Shown: one piece after another, positions 26,227 to 34,497 of the stretch
Layout of the letters: every line of letters begins with the position of its first letter
How positions within the stretch are numbered: the first letter of the stretch is position 1
From: Chryseobacterium gleum
Lineage (GTDB): Bacteria; Bacteroidota; Bacteroidia; Flavobacteriales_D; Crocinitomicaceae
NCBI GenBank assembly: GCA_945897805.1
Contig: CAMDFX010000001.1
Span: forward strand, 558,001-622,000
Direction: 5' to 3'
Length of the DNA stretch: 64,000 nt
Translations under genes and position numbers: made by a program
Notes under the pieces: generated by a model
The model's database searches: none
Told to the model about the DNA's origin: nothing
What the model saw: the letters and a program-made list of their open reading frames with translations, nothing else

Positions 26227-26871
26227 TTATTTCAAGTCAATCTCTTTGAAAAATTGATTCAAAAAAACTTCCATCACTTGGTGGCGTTCTTTTGCCAATT
26301 CTTTGCCTGTTTCAGTATTAAAACGGTCTTTTAAAAGCAATAGTTTCTCGTAAAAATGATTGATTGTATGGCTTTTAGATACTGCGTAATCTTCAAATGT
26401 ATCGTGGAGTGTTGGCTCGACCGAAGCTTGATAAATCGGGCGATTTTTATTGCCGCCAAAAGCAAATGCACGCGCAATTCCGATGGCACCAATCGCATCT
26501 AAACGATCTGCATCTTGCACTATTTGTTGTTCTAAACTGATTTTTTTGTCCTCAACCAATGCGCCTTTGAAAGAAATATTGTCAACCAAAACGACAACTT
26601 TTTCAATTATTTCAGCAGAATAATTTAATTCCAGCAATATTTCTTTTGCTTTTTCTCCGCCGTGATTTAAAATGCCGCCATTCATTTTATGGTCAGAAAT
26701 ATCGTGTAATAAAGCCCCTAAAATCACGATTTCCAGATTTCCACCTTCTTTACTTTGAATGTATTTGGCGTTGTTTAAAACACGAATAATATGGTCCCAA
26801 TCATGACCAGAAAAATCATTTTCGAAATGTGATTTGATTTTTTCTATAAGTTTGTTGACTTTATCTTCCAT
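26227..26871 (-). CDS. HD-domain phosphohydrolase
   Basis: 214 residues. The HD metal pattern is complete: His27 in HDWDHIIRV, His56-Asp57 in ALLHDISDH, and a late Asp in VQDADRLDAIGAIGIARA. The ordering matches the family of small HD hydrolases related to YedJ/YpgQ, which act on nucleotides or related phosphates; the substrate cannot be read from the sequence. Only 25 bp separate its start from the divergent outer-membrane gene. Confidence 0.85.
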   Translation of the reverse strand: MEDKVNKLIEKIKSHFENDFSGHDWDHIIRVLNNAKYIQSKEGGNLEIVILGALLHDISDHKMNGGILNHGGEKAKEILLELNYSAEIIEKVVVLVDNISFKGALVEDKKISLEQQIVQDADRLDAIGAIGIARAFAFGGNKNRPIYQASVEPTLHDTFEDYAVSKSHTINHFYEKLLLLKDRFNTETGKELAKERHQVMEVFLNQFFKEIDLK

Positions 26872-26896
26872 ATTGAGATTTTAATTGAACAAATGT

Positions 26897-27700
26897 ATGT
26901 ATAAATTTAGCTTTTGTATCGCCCTTTTACTAGGTGCTTTTTCAACCTTTTCGCAAGGAACAACGATTTCTGCTTTTGTCGGCTACGGATTTTCTGCGCC
27001 TTCTGATGTACTGGGAATTCAGGTTGAACCAGAGAAAACCACCAATATTTACGGGACTTTGGGCGCTGGAATGAATTATGGATTAAGTTCTTCCTATATG
27101 TTGAAACCAAACTTTGGAATGGAACTAGGTTTTACTTATTTTGTTGGCAGTAAAATGTTGACTTCAAGAGTGCAAAATGATTTTGGAGTTTACGAAGCAT
27201 TTCAAAATTCCAATCAATTTCGTTTGACACCCAGTTTGATTTTGCAGCATTCAGGCGAAAAATTGGGTTTTTATTTTAAACCAGGCTTAGTTTTGCCTAT
27301 ATCCAATGTTTCTTTTTCAGATGAAACAGAATCAGGTTCTGGAACAATTGCACCAATCGGGCAAACTGTTTCTACTCAAAGCGAAACAAAATATTTCTTC
27401 GCCGTTGGATATTCTGCTTCAATCGGTGGTTCTGTGCAGTTGGCGAAAAAACTTTCTCTTTTTGGCGAAATGAATGGAATTTCCTTGAAAATCATGACCA
27501 AATCAAAAACGATGAATTCTTATGTTTACAATGGAATTGAAGGGATAGACAATCTCAAAACTATCGATAAATACACAACTTACGACGATCAAATTTACAC
27601 AGTTGCAGATACAGATCAGAATGTTTCCAAAAAGGCCTTGTCGTTGAAACACAATTTCAGCGCAATCTTTTTGAATGTTGGATTGAAGTATCTTTTTTAA
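26897..27700 (+). CDS. outer-membrane beta-barrel protein, uncharacterised
   Basis: The ATG at 26897 gives a standard signal peptide (MYKFSFCIALLLGAFSTFSQG); an in-frame TTG at 26885 is less likely. The 267 residues show alternating beta strands and end in SAIFLNVGLKYLF with a terminal Phe, typical of outer-membrane barrel proteins. Phrases such as GMELGFTYFVGSKML and LSLFGEMNGISLK resemble porin-like family proteins of Bacteroidota. The function is not evident. It is divergent from the HD hydrolase gene and stands alone. Confidence 0.75.
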   Translation: MYKFSFCIALLLGAFSTFSQGTTISAFVGYGFSAPSDVLGIQVEPEKTTNIYGTLGAGMNYGLSSSYMLKPNFGMELGFTYFVGSKMLTSRVQNDFGVYEAFQNSNQFRLTPSLILQHSGEKLGFYFKPGLVLPISNVSFSDETESGSGTIAPIGQTVSTQSETKYFFAVGYSASIGGSVQLAKKLSLFGEMNGISLKIMTKSKTMNSYVYNGIEGIDNLKTIDKYTTYDDQIYTVADTDQNVSKKALSLKHNFSAIFLNVGLKYLF

Positions 27701-27861
27701 GTTTTTTAGAGCATTATTAAGGCTAAAAATGCTAATTTTCAAAGATCTTAATACTGTTCCTATTTGTTAAAAACTAAAATGACAGCTTTTTATTTTAACT
27801 TTTAAAAGCAACTGATAGAATAAAGATTCGTTTAACTATTTACATTACAAAAACAATTACT

Positions 27862-30800
27862 ATGAAAACTTTTTTTACCATTCTAACAGCAATTCTATTT
27901 ACTGTTTCAACATGGGCACAGTGCAATGTTGTTGGCACTGCTACTGGCAGTTCTGTTCTTTGCACAGGTGATTGCAATGGCACTATTACATATTTATATC
28001 AAAACACAAACATGCAATCACCTGGTGCGCCGTACGTTGTAACATTATCAAACCAAACAACGGGTCAGGTTATTTCATTAACGACATACATGCAAGAATT
28101 TCAGACAATTCCTTTCACAGGCTTATGTGCTGGAAATTATCAAATTGCAATACAAGGACAAGGATGTTCATTTACAACTTTTGCAACAATAACTCAACCT
28201 TCACCCATAACAGCTTATGTAAATACTGTTGATCCTTCCCCAGGATTTAGTAATGGCAGTGCAACAATTATTGCAACAGGCGGAACAGGTGTTTTGACTT
28301 ATAGTTTAACCGGCGTAACTTTTCAAAGTTCTAACGTCTTTTCAGGTTTAGCAGCAGGAACCTATACAGCTTATGTAAATGATGCAAATAACTGTATCGA
28401 ACAAGTTTCATTTACCGTAATTAATCCTGCAGCGTGTAATCTGGTTGTTACTGCAAATGGAGGAAGCACGCTTTGCAATGGGTCTTGCAATGCCGTTATT
28501 CAATATGCATATTCAGATGAAAATAATAATGGGCCTTTTGTAATTGAATTACAAAATATGAATGGTCAAATTTATCAAACCAATACAAATGCTTCTTCAG
28601 CAGCAAGTGGCTCATTTTTGAATGTTTGCGCTGGGGTTTATTCAATTGAAGTAACAAATGCTCAAGGCTGTTCAGGAAGTTATATTTGTACAGTAGCCCA
28701 ACCAACTCAATTATTGGTGTCAAATGTTGTCACTACCAACGCTACAACATCAAGTGCTAACGGGAGTGCAACAATTACAGCAACTGGCGGAACAGCTCCC
28801 TATACCTATAGTCTAAATGGAATAACATACCAAAGCGGTAATACGTTTACAGGATTAGCAGGAGGCGTGCATATTGGTTATGTAATGGATCAAAATGGTT
28901 GTGTTTCAATTTATACTTTCATCGTTCAAGTTACAAATGCATGTGCGGTTGTCATGACTAGTCAAAGTTCAAATGTTTCTTGCGCTGGTTCATGCTCTGG
29001 AAGTATTCTTTATACTTATACAATGGCTATTGCACCGGTAACAATTGTTGTGGAAAGTAATGGAAATACAATTCAGAGTACAACTAGCCAATTTCCGCAA
29101 AATAATGGAACATTTACCAATCTTTGTGCAGGAAGTTATACCGTAACTATAACAGATGCGGCAGGATGTACCTATGTAAATAATGTTCAAATTGGTCAAA
29201 CAACTCAATTATTAGTTACTGCAACTGGAACTTCTCCTACTTTTGGGAACAACAATGGTTCAATCAACATTATTGCTAATGGCGGAACAGCTCCTTATCA
29301 ATACGCATTAAACGCTCCAACCGGATGGCAATCTTCCAATGTTTTCACTGGATTAGCCCCAGGCGTTTACATTGCCTATGTGCAAGATGCAAATGGATGT
29401 ATCAATATATATACCATTCCATTAACACAAGTTTCGGGTTGTAGCTTAGCGATAACTGGAAATGGAAATTCGAATTCTTGCACATACAGCTATGATGGAA
29501 GTGTAAATTACTTTTTTACAAGTTCAAGTATTGGCTTACCTTTTACTATCAATCTTTTAGCAAATGGAATAGTAGTAAATTCTGCAACATCTGCAGTAGG
29601 TGCTGGAAGTGGAATTTTTTCCAATCTTGCTGAAGGTATTTATACACTTCAAATCACAGCATCAAATGGATGTGTTTCAACACAACAAGTTTATGTTGAT
29701 GCTCCAAACCCAATTTATGTCTCAAATGCCATTGTATCAAATGCTACAGCGGGAAATTCAGATGGTTTGGCTGAAATTATTTTGACTGGCGGAACGGCTC
29801 CTTACCAATTCAGTATTGATAATGGAGCAACATGGGGGACTAGCAATATATTAACAGGATTGCCAGCGGGAGTGTATATTACACTTATCCAAGATGCGAA
29901 TGGTTGCTCAACAGTTTTTTGCTTCGTTGTTAATGAAAATCCAGGATGCACGATTGTAACGACAATGTCTTCAAATCAAGCCATAAGCTGCTATGGAAAC
30001 TGCACTGGGGTTTTAAATTATGCATATACAGCTAGTGGAAATAACGGCACTTATCTCATCACATTAACCAGTAACGGAACGGTTGTCAATACAAGTACTT
30101 CTAATTTATCTTCATTTACAGGTTCGTTTACAGGTTTATGTGCGGGGATTTATAATCTTACTGTAACGAATGCAAATGGTTGTTCTTCAAATGTATCAAC
30201 AGTAACAATTACCCAACCTTCACAAATTAACATTTCAGTTGGTGTTACTGGTGCAACTATTGGAAATAACAATGGCGTTGTAGTAATAAACGCAACAGGT
30301 GGAACGGGTCAATATACCTATGGATTGAATCCATCAGCTATGCAAAATTCTAATATTTTCACTGGAATTGCAGCAGGAACTTACATTGCTTATGTGCAAG
30401 ATGCAAATGGTTGTCAATCCATCTTTACTTTCATTGTTAATACCCAAACAAGTTGTAATCTAGTTCTCACAGCTGTCCAAACAAATTCTAATATGTGCAG
30501 TGGATCTTGCAATGCTTCAATGGCTTATACTTATTCAGATCAAACTATGAATGCGCCTTATATAATCACTTTAGCTAATACAAATGGCGTAGTACAAACA
30601 CAACAATTAACTTCGGCATCGGGTTCTGGCAGTTTTACAAATGTTTGTGCAGGTACTTATACTGTAACTGTTCAAAATGCGAATGGTTGTTCCTCTATTT
30701 ATACCTTGATAATAAATACCCCAACATACATGAGTATAAATGCAACACAAGTGAATCCAACTTTGGGTAATTCGGATGGTTCTATCACCATGATTGTTAA

Positions 30801-31209
30801 CGGCGGAACTCCAGCGTACGAATTCAGTATTGAAAACCAAGCAACTTGGCAAACAGGGAGTACTTTCAACAACTTAGCAAATGGTGTTCACATTATTTAT
30901 GTTAGAGATCAAAATGGTTGTATGCAAATCTTTTGTGTTCTCTTGGGTAGTCCAACAGCTTCAGTTCTTGAATTAGAAGAAAACATAACTTTATATCCAA
31001 ATCCAACGAATGGATTGATTTTCGTAGACTCTGAAATTATTGAATCTGCACAAATTTATAATTCGAATGGACAAGCTATTCAAAGTGAAACGATCATTGC
31101 CGTAAATGGCATTGCAATCGATTTAGGCAAGGTTTCAACTGGGATATATTTACTTGAAATGCGTTTAGCGAATGGAAAAATTATTCGAACACAAGTGGTG
31201 AAAGAATAA
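27862..31209 (+). CDS. large repeat adhesin with SprB-type repeats and T9SS sorting domain
   Basis: 1115 residues: signal peptide (about 1-20), six repeats of about 166-171 residues starting at residues 21, 192, 361, 527, 696 and 865, and a type A T9SS sorting domain (about 1045-1115, LYPNPTNG to GIYLLEMRLANGKIIRTQ). Each repeat has two halves: a Cys-rich half (C-x-G-x-C-x-G, then Y-x-Y, then CAG-Y) and a SprB-type half (ATGGTAPYTYSLNG, FTGLAAGTY-AYVQDANGC). The regular Cys pattern suggests disulfide-stabilised beta domains exported across the outer membrane, useful for adhesion or gliding. DNA-level divergence between repeats is considerable, so this is not a recent expansion. Confidence 0.88.
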   Translation: MKTFFTILTAILFTVSTWAQCNVVGTATGSSVLCTGDCNGTITYLYQNTNMQSPGAPYVVTLSNQTTGQVISLTTYMQEFQTIPFTGLCAGNYQIAIQGQGCSFTTFATITQPSPITAYVNTVDPSPGFSNGSATIIATGGTGVLTYSLTGVTFQSSNVFSGLAAGTYTAYVNDANNCIEQVSFTVINPAACNLVVTANGGSTLCNGSCNAVIQYAYSDENNNGPFVIELQNMNGQIYQTNTNASSAASGSFLNVCAGVYSIEVTNAQGCSGSYICTVAQPTQLLVSNVVTTNATTSSANGSATITATGGTAPYTYSLNGITYQSGNTFTGLAGGVHIGYVMDQNGCVSIYTFIVQVTNACAVVMTSQSSNVSCAGSCSGSILYTYTMAIAPVTIVVESNGNTIQSTTSQFPQNNGTFTNLCAGSYTVTITDAAGCTYVNNVQIGQTTQLLVTATGTSPTFGNNNGSINIIANGGTAPYQYALNAPTGWQSSNVFTGLAPGVYIAYVQDANGCINIYTIPLTQVSGCSLAITGNGNSNSCTYSYDGSVNYFFTSSSIGLPFTINLLANGIVVNSATSAVGAGSGIFSNLAEGIYTLQITASNGCVSTQQVYVDAPNPIYVSNAIVSNATAGNSDGLAEIILTGGTAPYQFSIDNGATWGTSNILTGLPAGVYITLIQDANGCSTVFCFVVNENPGCTIVTTMSSNQAISCYGNCTGVLNYAYTASGNNGTYLITLTSNGTVVNTSTSNLSSFTGSFTGLCAGIYNLTVTNANGCSSNVSTVTITQPSQINISVGVTGATIGNNNGVVVINATGGTGQYTYGLNPSAMQNSNIFTGIAAGTYIAYVQDANGCQSIFTFIVNTQTSCNLVLTAVQTNSNMCSGSCNASMAYTYSDQTMNAPYIITLANTNGVVQTQQLTSASGSGSFTNVCAGTYTVTVQNANGCSSIYTLIINTPTYMSINATQVNPTLGNSDGSITMIVNGGTPAYEFSIENQATWQTGSTFNNLANGVHIIYVRDQNGCMQIFCVLLGSPTASVLELEENITLYPNPTNGLIFVDSEIIESAQIYNSNGQAIQSETIIAVNGIAIDLGKVSTGIYLLEMRLANGKIIRTQVVKE

Positions 31210-31373
31210 TGGCTGTAAACACATTTGCAACTAGAATTAAAGCAAATACGCTGTATGAAACGATAGATAAACTTGATTTTCCTGGTGATATTGACCAAGA
31301 GATAATCAAAGATGAAATCATCAAATTGACAAGGTATCAAGCTGAAAATTTTCGGATTGCTTTGAAATCTTAA
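31209..31373 (+). CDS. small hypothetical protein translationally coupled to the adhesin (54 aa)
   Basis: The ATG overlaps the adhesin stop in a TAATG arrangement. The 54 codons start MAVNTFATRIKANTLYETID and end ENFRIALKS. The composition is normal for a soluble helical protein (about equal Lys/Glu/Asp), with no signal peptide. I recognise no family. The overlap and balanced composition argue for a real gene; the small size and lack of known relatives argue for caution. Confidence 0.45.
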   Translation: MAVNTFATRIKANTLYETIDKLDFPGDIDQEIIKDEIIKLTRYQAENFRIALKS

Positions 31374-31391
31374 TATCTAATTTATCAAAAC

Positions 31392-31422
31392 TTGCATTAT
31401 AACTAAAATAAACTTATTTTTG
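31392..31422 (+). promoter_or_regulatory. rpsP operon promoter
   Basis: TTG at 31392-31394, a 20-nt spacer and TATTTTTG at 31415-31422, close to the Bacteroidota consensus. The expected start is near 31429. Confidence 0.6.
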
Positions 31423-31443
31423 CACCCTTAATTAATTATTAAC

Positions 31444-31460
31444 TGGAGTTTCGTACTCCA
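31444..31460 (+). promoter_or_regulatory. leader hairpin before rpsP
   Basis: TGGAGT (31444-31449) pairs with ACTCCA (31455-31460) around a 5-nt loop, within the leader between the promoter and the ATG at 31476. No T-run follows, so it is not a simple terminator; a role in autoregulation or mRNA stability is only an inference. Confidence 0.4.
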
Positions 31461-31475
31461 ACTTATAAACAAAAA

Positions 31476-32213
31476 ATGGCAACACGTATTAGATTGCAAA
31501 GACATGGGAAAAAATCAAAAGCATTTTTTCACCTTGTAGTCGCTGATTCAAGAGCGAAAAGAGATGGTAAATTCATCGAAAAATTGGGTACTTACAATCC
31601 AAACACAAATCCAGCAACAATCGATATCAATTTCGAATCTGCGTTGAATTGGGTGCGCACTGGTGCTGAAATGTCTGACACTGCGAGAGCTTTGTTGTCT
31701 TACAGAGGTGTATTGTACAAAAACCACTTAATCAATGGTATCAAAAAAGGTGCTTTGACTGAGGCTGATGTTGAAACTAAATTTGCTGCTTGGGAAGCTG
31801 AGAAAGCAAACAAAATCGACAACAAAAAAGATGGTTTGGCAAACAGTGCTGTAGCTGCTAAGGCTGCTGCTTTCAAAGCTGAATCTGAATCAAATGCTGC
31901 AAAAGCGAAAGCAATTGAAGCGAAAAATGCTCCTGTAGTGGAAGAAGTTGCTGAAGAAGTTGTTGAAGAGACAACGGAAGAAGTTACTGCTGAAGAAACT
32001 GTAGCTGAAGAAGTTGTAGTTGAAGAAACTGTAGCAGTAGAAGTTGTAGCAGAAGAAACTGTGGTTGAAGAAGTTGTAGTTGAAGAATCTGTAGCTGAAA
32101 CTGTAGCAGTGGAAGTTGTAGCTGAAGAAGTTGTAGCAGAAGAAACTGTAGCTGAGGAAACTCCTGCAGCGGAAGCATCTACAGAAGAAAGTACAGAGGA
32201 AACTCAAGCATAA
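31476..32213 (+). CDS. rpsP: 30S ribosomal protein S16 with long acidic C-terminal extension
   Basis: Residues 1 to about 80 are a normal S16 ([34 protein letters not shown]). S16 in most bacteria is 80-90 residues; here it is 245. The extension first carries an Ala/Lys-rich helical segment (about 95-150) and then about 90 residues of low-complexity Val-Glu repeats ([13 protein letters not shown]). Extended S16 tails are known in Bacteroidota, but this one is near the long end. The tail is strongly acidic, so it is unlikely to bind rRNA. It leads an operon with rimM and trmN6. Confidence 0.95.
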   Translation: MATRIRLQRHGKKSKAFFHLVVADSRAKRDGKFIEKLGTYNPNTNPATIDINFESALNWVRTGAEMSDTARALLSYRGVLYKNHLINGIKKGALTEADVETKFAAWEAEKANKIDNKKDGLANSAVAAKAAAFKAESESNAAKAKAIEAKNAPVVEEVAEEVVEETTEEVTAEETVAEEVVVEETVAVEVVAEETVVEEVVVEESVAETVAVEVVAEEVVAEETVAEETPAAEASTEESTEETQA

Positions 32214-32228
32214 GAACAAAATATTTAA

Positions 32229-32759
32229 ATGAAAAAAGCAGATTGCTATCATTTAGGATATGTAGCGAAACTTCACGGATTCAAAGGTGAAGTTTCGTTT
32301 TTTTTAGACGTTACTGATCCAAATGAATATACTAAATTAGATTCAGTTTTCATTGACATTAACGAACAACTAACCCCTTTCTTCGTTCAATCTTTTCAAC
32401 TCAAACCACGTGGTTTTGCTGCTGTAAAACTAGAAGGTGTAGATTCTGAAAACGACGCAAAAGTGTTGATGAGAAAGAATTTATACTTGCCTTTAACAGA
32501 ATTACCAGAATTGACAGGAATTCAATTTTATGACCACGAAGTTGTCGGTTTTGAAGTTGTTGATGATAATTTTGGACCAGTTGGAATTTTAGAAACAATT
32601 GTAGATTTGCCAGTAAATCCTTTGATTCAAATCAAAAATCCAAACGGGAAAGAAGTTTTGATTCCTTTCGTGAAAAATTTAGTGCAAGAAGTCGATCGAA
32701 AAAATCGAATTTTGAGGGTACATGCTCCTGATGGATTAATCGCTATTTATTTGGGCTAA
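32229..32759 (+). CDS. rimM: 16S rRNA processing protein RimM
   Basis: 176 residues. The N-terminal RimM domain begins YHLGYVAKLHGFKGEVSFFLD, and the C-terminal PRC-barrel-type domain includes DDNFGPVGILETIVDLPVNPLIQIK and PFVKNLVQEVDRKNRILRVHAPDGL. RimM binds ribosomal protein S19 and helps mature the 30S head. It lies 15 nt after rpsP, the conserved partner in bacteria. The stop overlaps the trmN6 start (TAATG). Confidence 0.95.
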   Translation: MKKADCYHLGYVAKLHGFKGEVSFFLDVTDPNEYTKLDSVFIDINEQLTPFFVQSFQLKPRGFAAVKLEGVDSENDAKVLMRKNLYLPLTELPELTGIQFYDHEVVGFEVVDDNFGPVGILETIVDLPVNPLIQIKNPNGKEVLIPFVKNLVQEVDRKNRILRVHAPDGLIAIYLG

Positions 32760-33463
32760 TGTCCATTTTCAAATTCAAACATTTCGAAGTCAATCAAACC
32801 ATTTCAGCCATGAAAATTGGAACTGATTCTATGGTTTTTGGTTCTTTGATTGATGTTGAAGGAAAATCAAATGCTTTAGATATTGGAACTGGCACCGGTG
32901 TTTTGAGTTTGATGACAGCACAAAGAAATCATCAACTAAAAATTACTGCCATTGAGATTGAAGCAAATGCTTTTCAAGAAGCCAGATTAAACTTCAAAAA
33001 TTCAAAATTTGACAGTCAATTAGCGGCATTGCATGTTGACTTTTTAGACTACCATCTAGAAACAAAGTTTGACCTTATTTTTTCAAATCCGCCTTATTTT
33101 GAAAATGCGTCTAAATCTTTAAATCAAGAAAAGAATTTAGCAAGGCATGATGACAGTTTGCCATTAGATAAACTCTTTGAAAAAGCAAGAGATTTATTAA
33201 CTCAAGAAGGTCATTTTTGGGTAATTCTTCCCAATTTGACATTTGATACTTATTTGGAATTTGCAAAAGAAATAGGACTTCAATTAGTGAAACAAATTGA
33301 AATCTTCGGCAAAGAAAATCAATTGGTTAGAAAAATTGGTGCGTTTTCCAAGATTAATATTGCACTCGAACATTCCAATTTGATTATTCGAAATAGTGAA
33401 GGGAATTACACCGATGAATATAAAAAACTAACAGTTGAATATCATTTTAACGACTTGAAATGA
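32759..33463 (+). CDS. trmN6: tRNA1(Val) A37 N6-methyltransferase
   Basis: 234 residues. The FKFKHFEVNQTISAMKIGTDSMVFGSL start is typical of the YfiC/TrmN6 family; the SAM loop is LDIGTGTGVLSL (residues 40-51), and the catalytic N6-adenine motif is NPPY (110-113), followed by FENASKSLNQEKNLARHDDSL. It methylates N6 of A37 in tRNA-Val1. In many bacteria trmD follows rimM; here this other tRNA methyltransferase occupies that place, coupled by TAATG. Confidence 0.9.
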   Translation: MSIFKFKHFEVNQTISAMKIGTDSMVFGSLIDVEGKSNALDIGTGTGVLSLMTAQRNHQLKITAIEIEANAFQEARLNFKNSKFDSQLAALHVDFLDYHLETKFDLIFSNPPYFENASKSLNQEKNLARHDDSLPLDKLFEKARDLLTQEGHFWVILPNLTFDTYLEFAKEIGLQLVKQIEIFGKENQLVRKIGAFSKINIALEHSNLIIRNSEGNYTDEYKKLTVEYHFNDLK

Positions 33464-33464
33464 A

Positions 33465-33489
33465 AAAAGCGATGAATTTCACCGCTTTT
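33465..33489. terminator. bidirectional terminator between convergent genes
   Basis: AAAAGCG (33465-33471) pairs with CGCTTTT (33483-33489), with further inner pairing TGAA/TTCA. The A-run on one side and T-run on the other serve both strands, ending trmN6 (plus) and the thioredoxin-like gene (minus). Confidence 0.7.
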
Positions 33490-33495
33490 AATCTG

Positions 33496-34053
33496 TTATA
33501 ATGTAATTTTAATCTTCTCGTTTAGTTCTTCTTGCAAACTCACTCCAGCATCTTGATTATACCAATTCTGCAAAGCGATTTTCGTTTCCCCAAACTCAGC
33601 ACCGTCAGCTTTTAGTTGGTTAAAGATTACTTGACAATCTGCGGGTCGTGGACCCCAAACTGCTAAATCTTTCCCATTATCATTTCTGATGACCAAAATC
33701 GGAATTGATTTTCCGCCCCTTGTTAAATATTTTTCAATTTCAGAATCATCATCACGAAGTTGAATTTCTAGATTTACATATTCACTCAATTCGCTGATTA
33801 AGTGGATAAAAGGAACACTGTGTGCAGCGTCTCCACACCACGGTTCAGTAATCAATATCCATTTTTGTGGATTTTTGATTTGTTTCATAGTTTCTTGAAT
33901 TGAAACTAAAATTTCACCATGTTTTATCCAGCGTTTACTTCTAGTCTGATTCATTTTAGTGTAATCTAAAAAATCAGGATTATCGTAAGGTGCTTTTGGA
34001 TTTGTGTTTTGTAAAATTTCCTCGAAGTAATTGTTGTATTCAGTCCATTTCAT
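33496..34053 (-). CDS. thioredoxin-like protein with a single active-site cysteine
   Basis: 185 residues with a thioredoxin fold: WILITEPWCGDAAHSVPFI (Cys73) and a cis-Pro loop KSIPILVIRN. The usual CxxC is replaced by Cys-Gly-Asp-Ala, so there is no resolving cysteine. This is a recognised Bacteroidota group (Thioredoxin_9-type). A monothiol mechanism, a chaperone or a peroxidase-like role are all possible. No signal peptide is seen, so it is probably cytosolic. It is a single gene ending at a shared terminator. Confidence 0.82.
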   Translation of the reverse strand: MKWTEYNNYFEEILQNTNPKAPYDNPDFLDYTKMNQTRSKRWIKHGEILVSIQETMKQIKNPQKWILITEPWCGDAAHSVPFIHLISELSEYVNLEIQLRDDDSEIEKYLTRGGKSIPILVIRNDNGKDLAVWGPRPADCQVIFNQLKADGAEFGETKIALQNWYNQDAGVSLQEELNEKIKITL

Positions 34054-34095
34054 GTTGTCAATTTGTACTTGTTTGAGAGGACCAAAGATACTGAT

Positions 34096-34497
34096 TTATT
34101 GAGGATAACAAGTTACAATTCTTTCAAAACTTTTCAAAGTTCCATCATGATCAATTGCTACATCTACAGTTATTTTCATTTCAGAAGTATCAACCACAGT
34201 ATTTTTCCAAGCTTCGTCAATTGTATAAGAAGATTGATGCAAGTGATATCCTTGATTTAAGACATTCATCCCAGTTTTCAAGTTTTTAATAATCACATTG
34301 TAACCATGCAAGTCGTAGTCAGCTGATATACTTCCAATTACTTTGATTGTATCTCCGAAATTGTAGATTTCGTTCAAGACAGGTGAAGTTAAATTGAATG
34401 TTGGATCCGAAATCACCGTTGGTTCAGATGTTTCTTTTTTACATGAAAATACTGTCAATGAGATGATTCCTAAAAATATAATAAGTGCTTTTTTCAT
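34096..34497 (-). CDS. lipoprotein with Ig-like domain (DUF4625-like)
   Basis: 133 residues. The signal peptide ends in a lipobox (LTVFSC, then KKETSEP), so the mature protein is lipid-anchored. The rest is a single beta-rich domain (FNLTSPVLNEIYNFGDTIKVIGSISADYDLHGYNVIIKN), resembling DUF4625-type Ig folds. Several His residues (YHLHQSS, DHDGT) might bind metal; this is conjecture. It is the third gene of a minus-strand group, and its ATG overlaps the stop of the transporter gene. Confidence 0.65.
   Translation of the reverse strand: MKKALIIFLGIISLTVFSCKKETSEPTVISDPTFNLTSPVLNEIYNFGDTIKVIGSISADYDLHGYNVIIKNLKTGMNVLNQGYHLHQSSYTIDEAWKNTVVDTSEMKITVDVAIDHDGTLKSFERIVTCYPQ

Noticed and set aside
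27710-27733. Hairpin AGCAT/ATGCT after the outer-membrane protein gene as terminator
   Set aside because: The stem is only 5 bp with a long loop and a weak T-run.
31890-32252. Long open frame antisense to rpsP, rich in Phe and Tyr
   Set aside because: It is the mirror image of the Glu/Val codon repeats in the S16 tail; open only because of codon composition.
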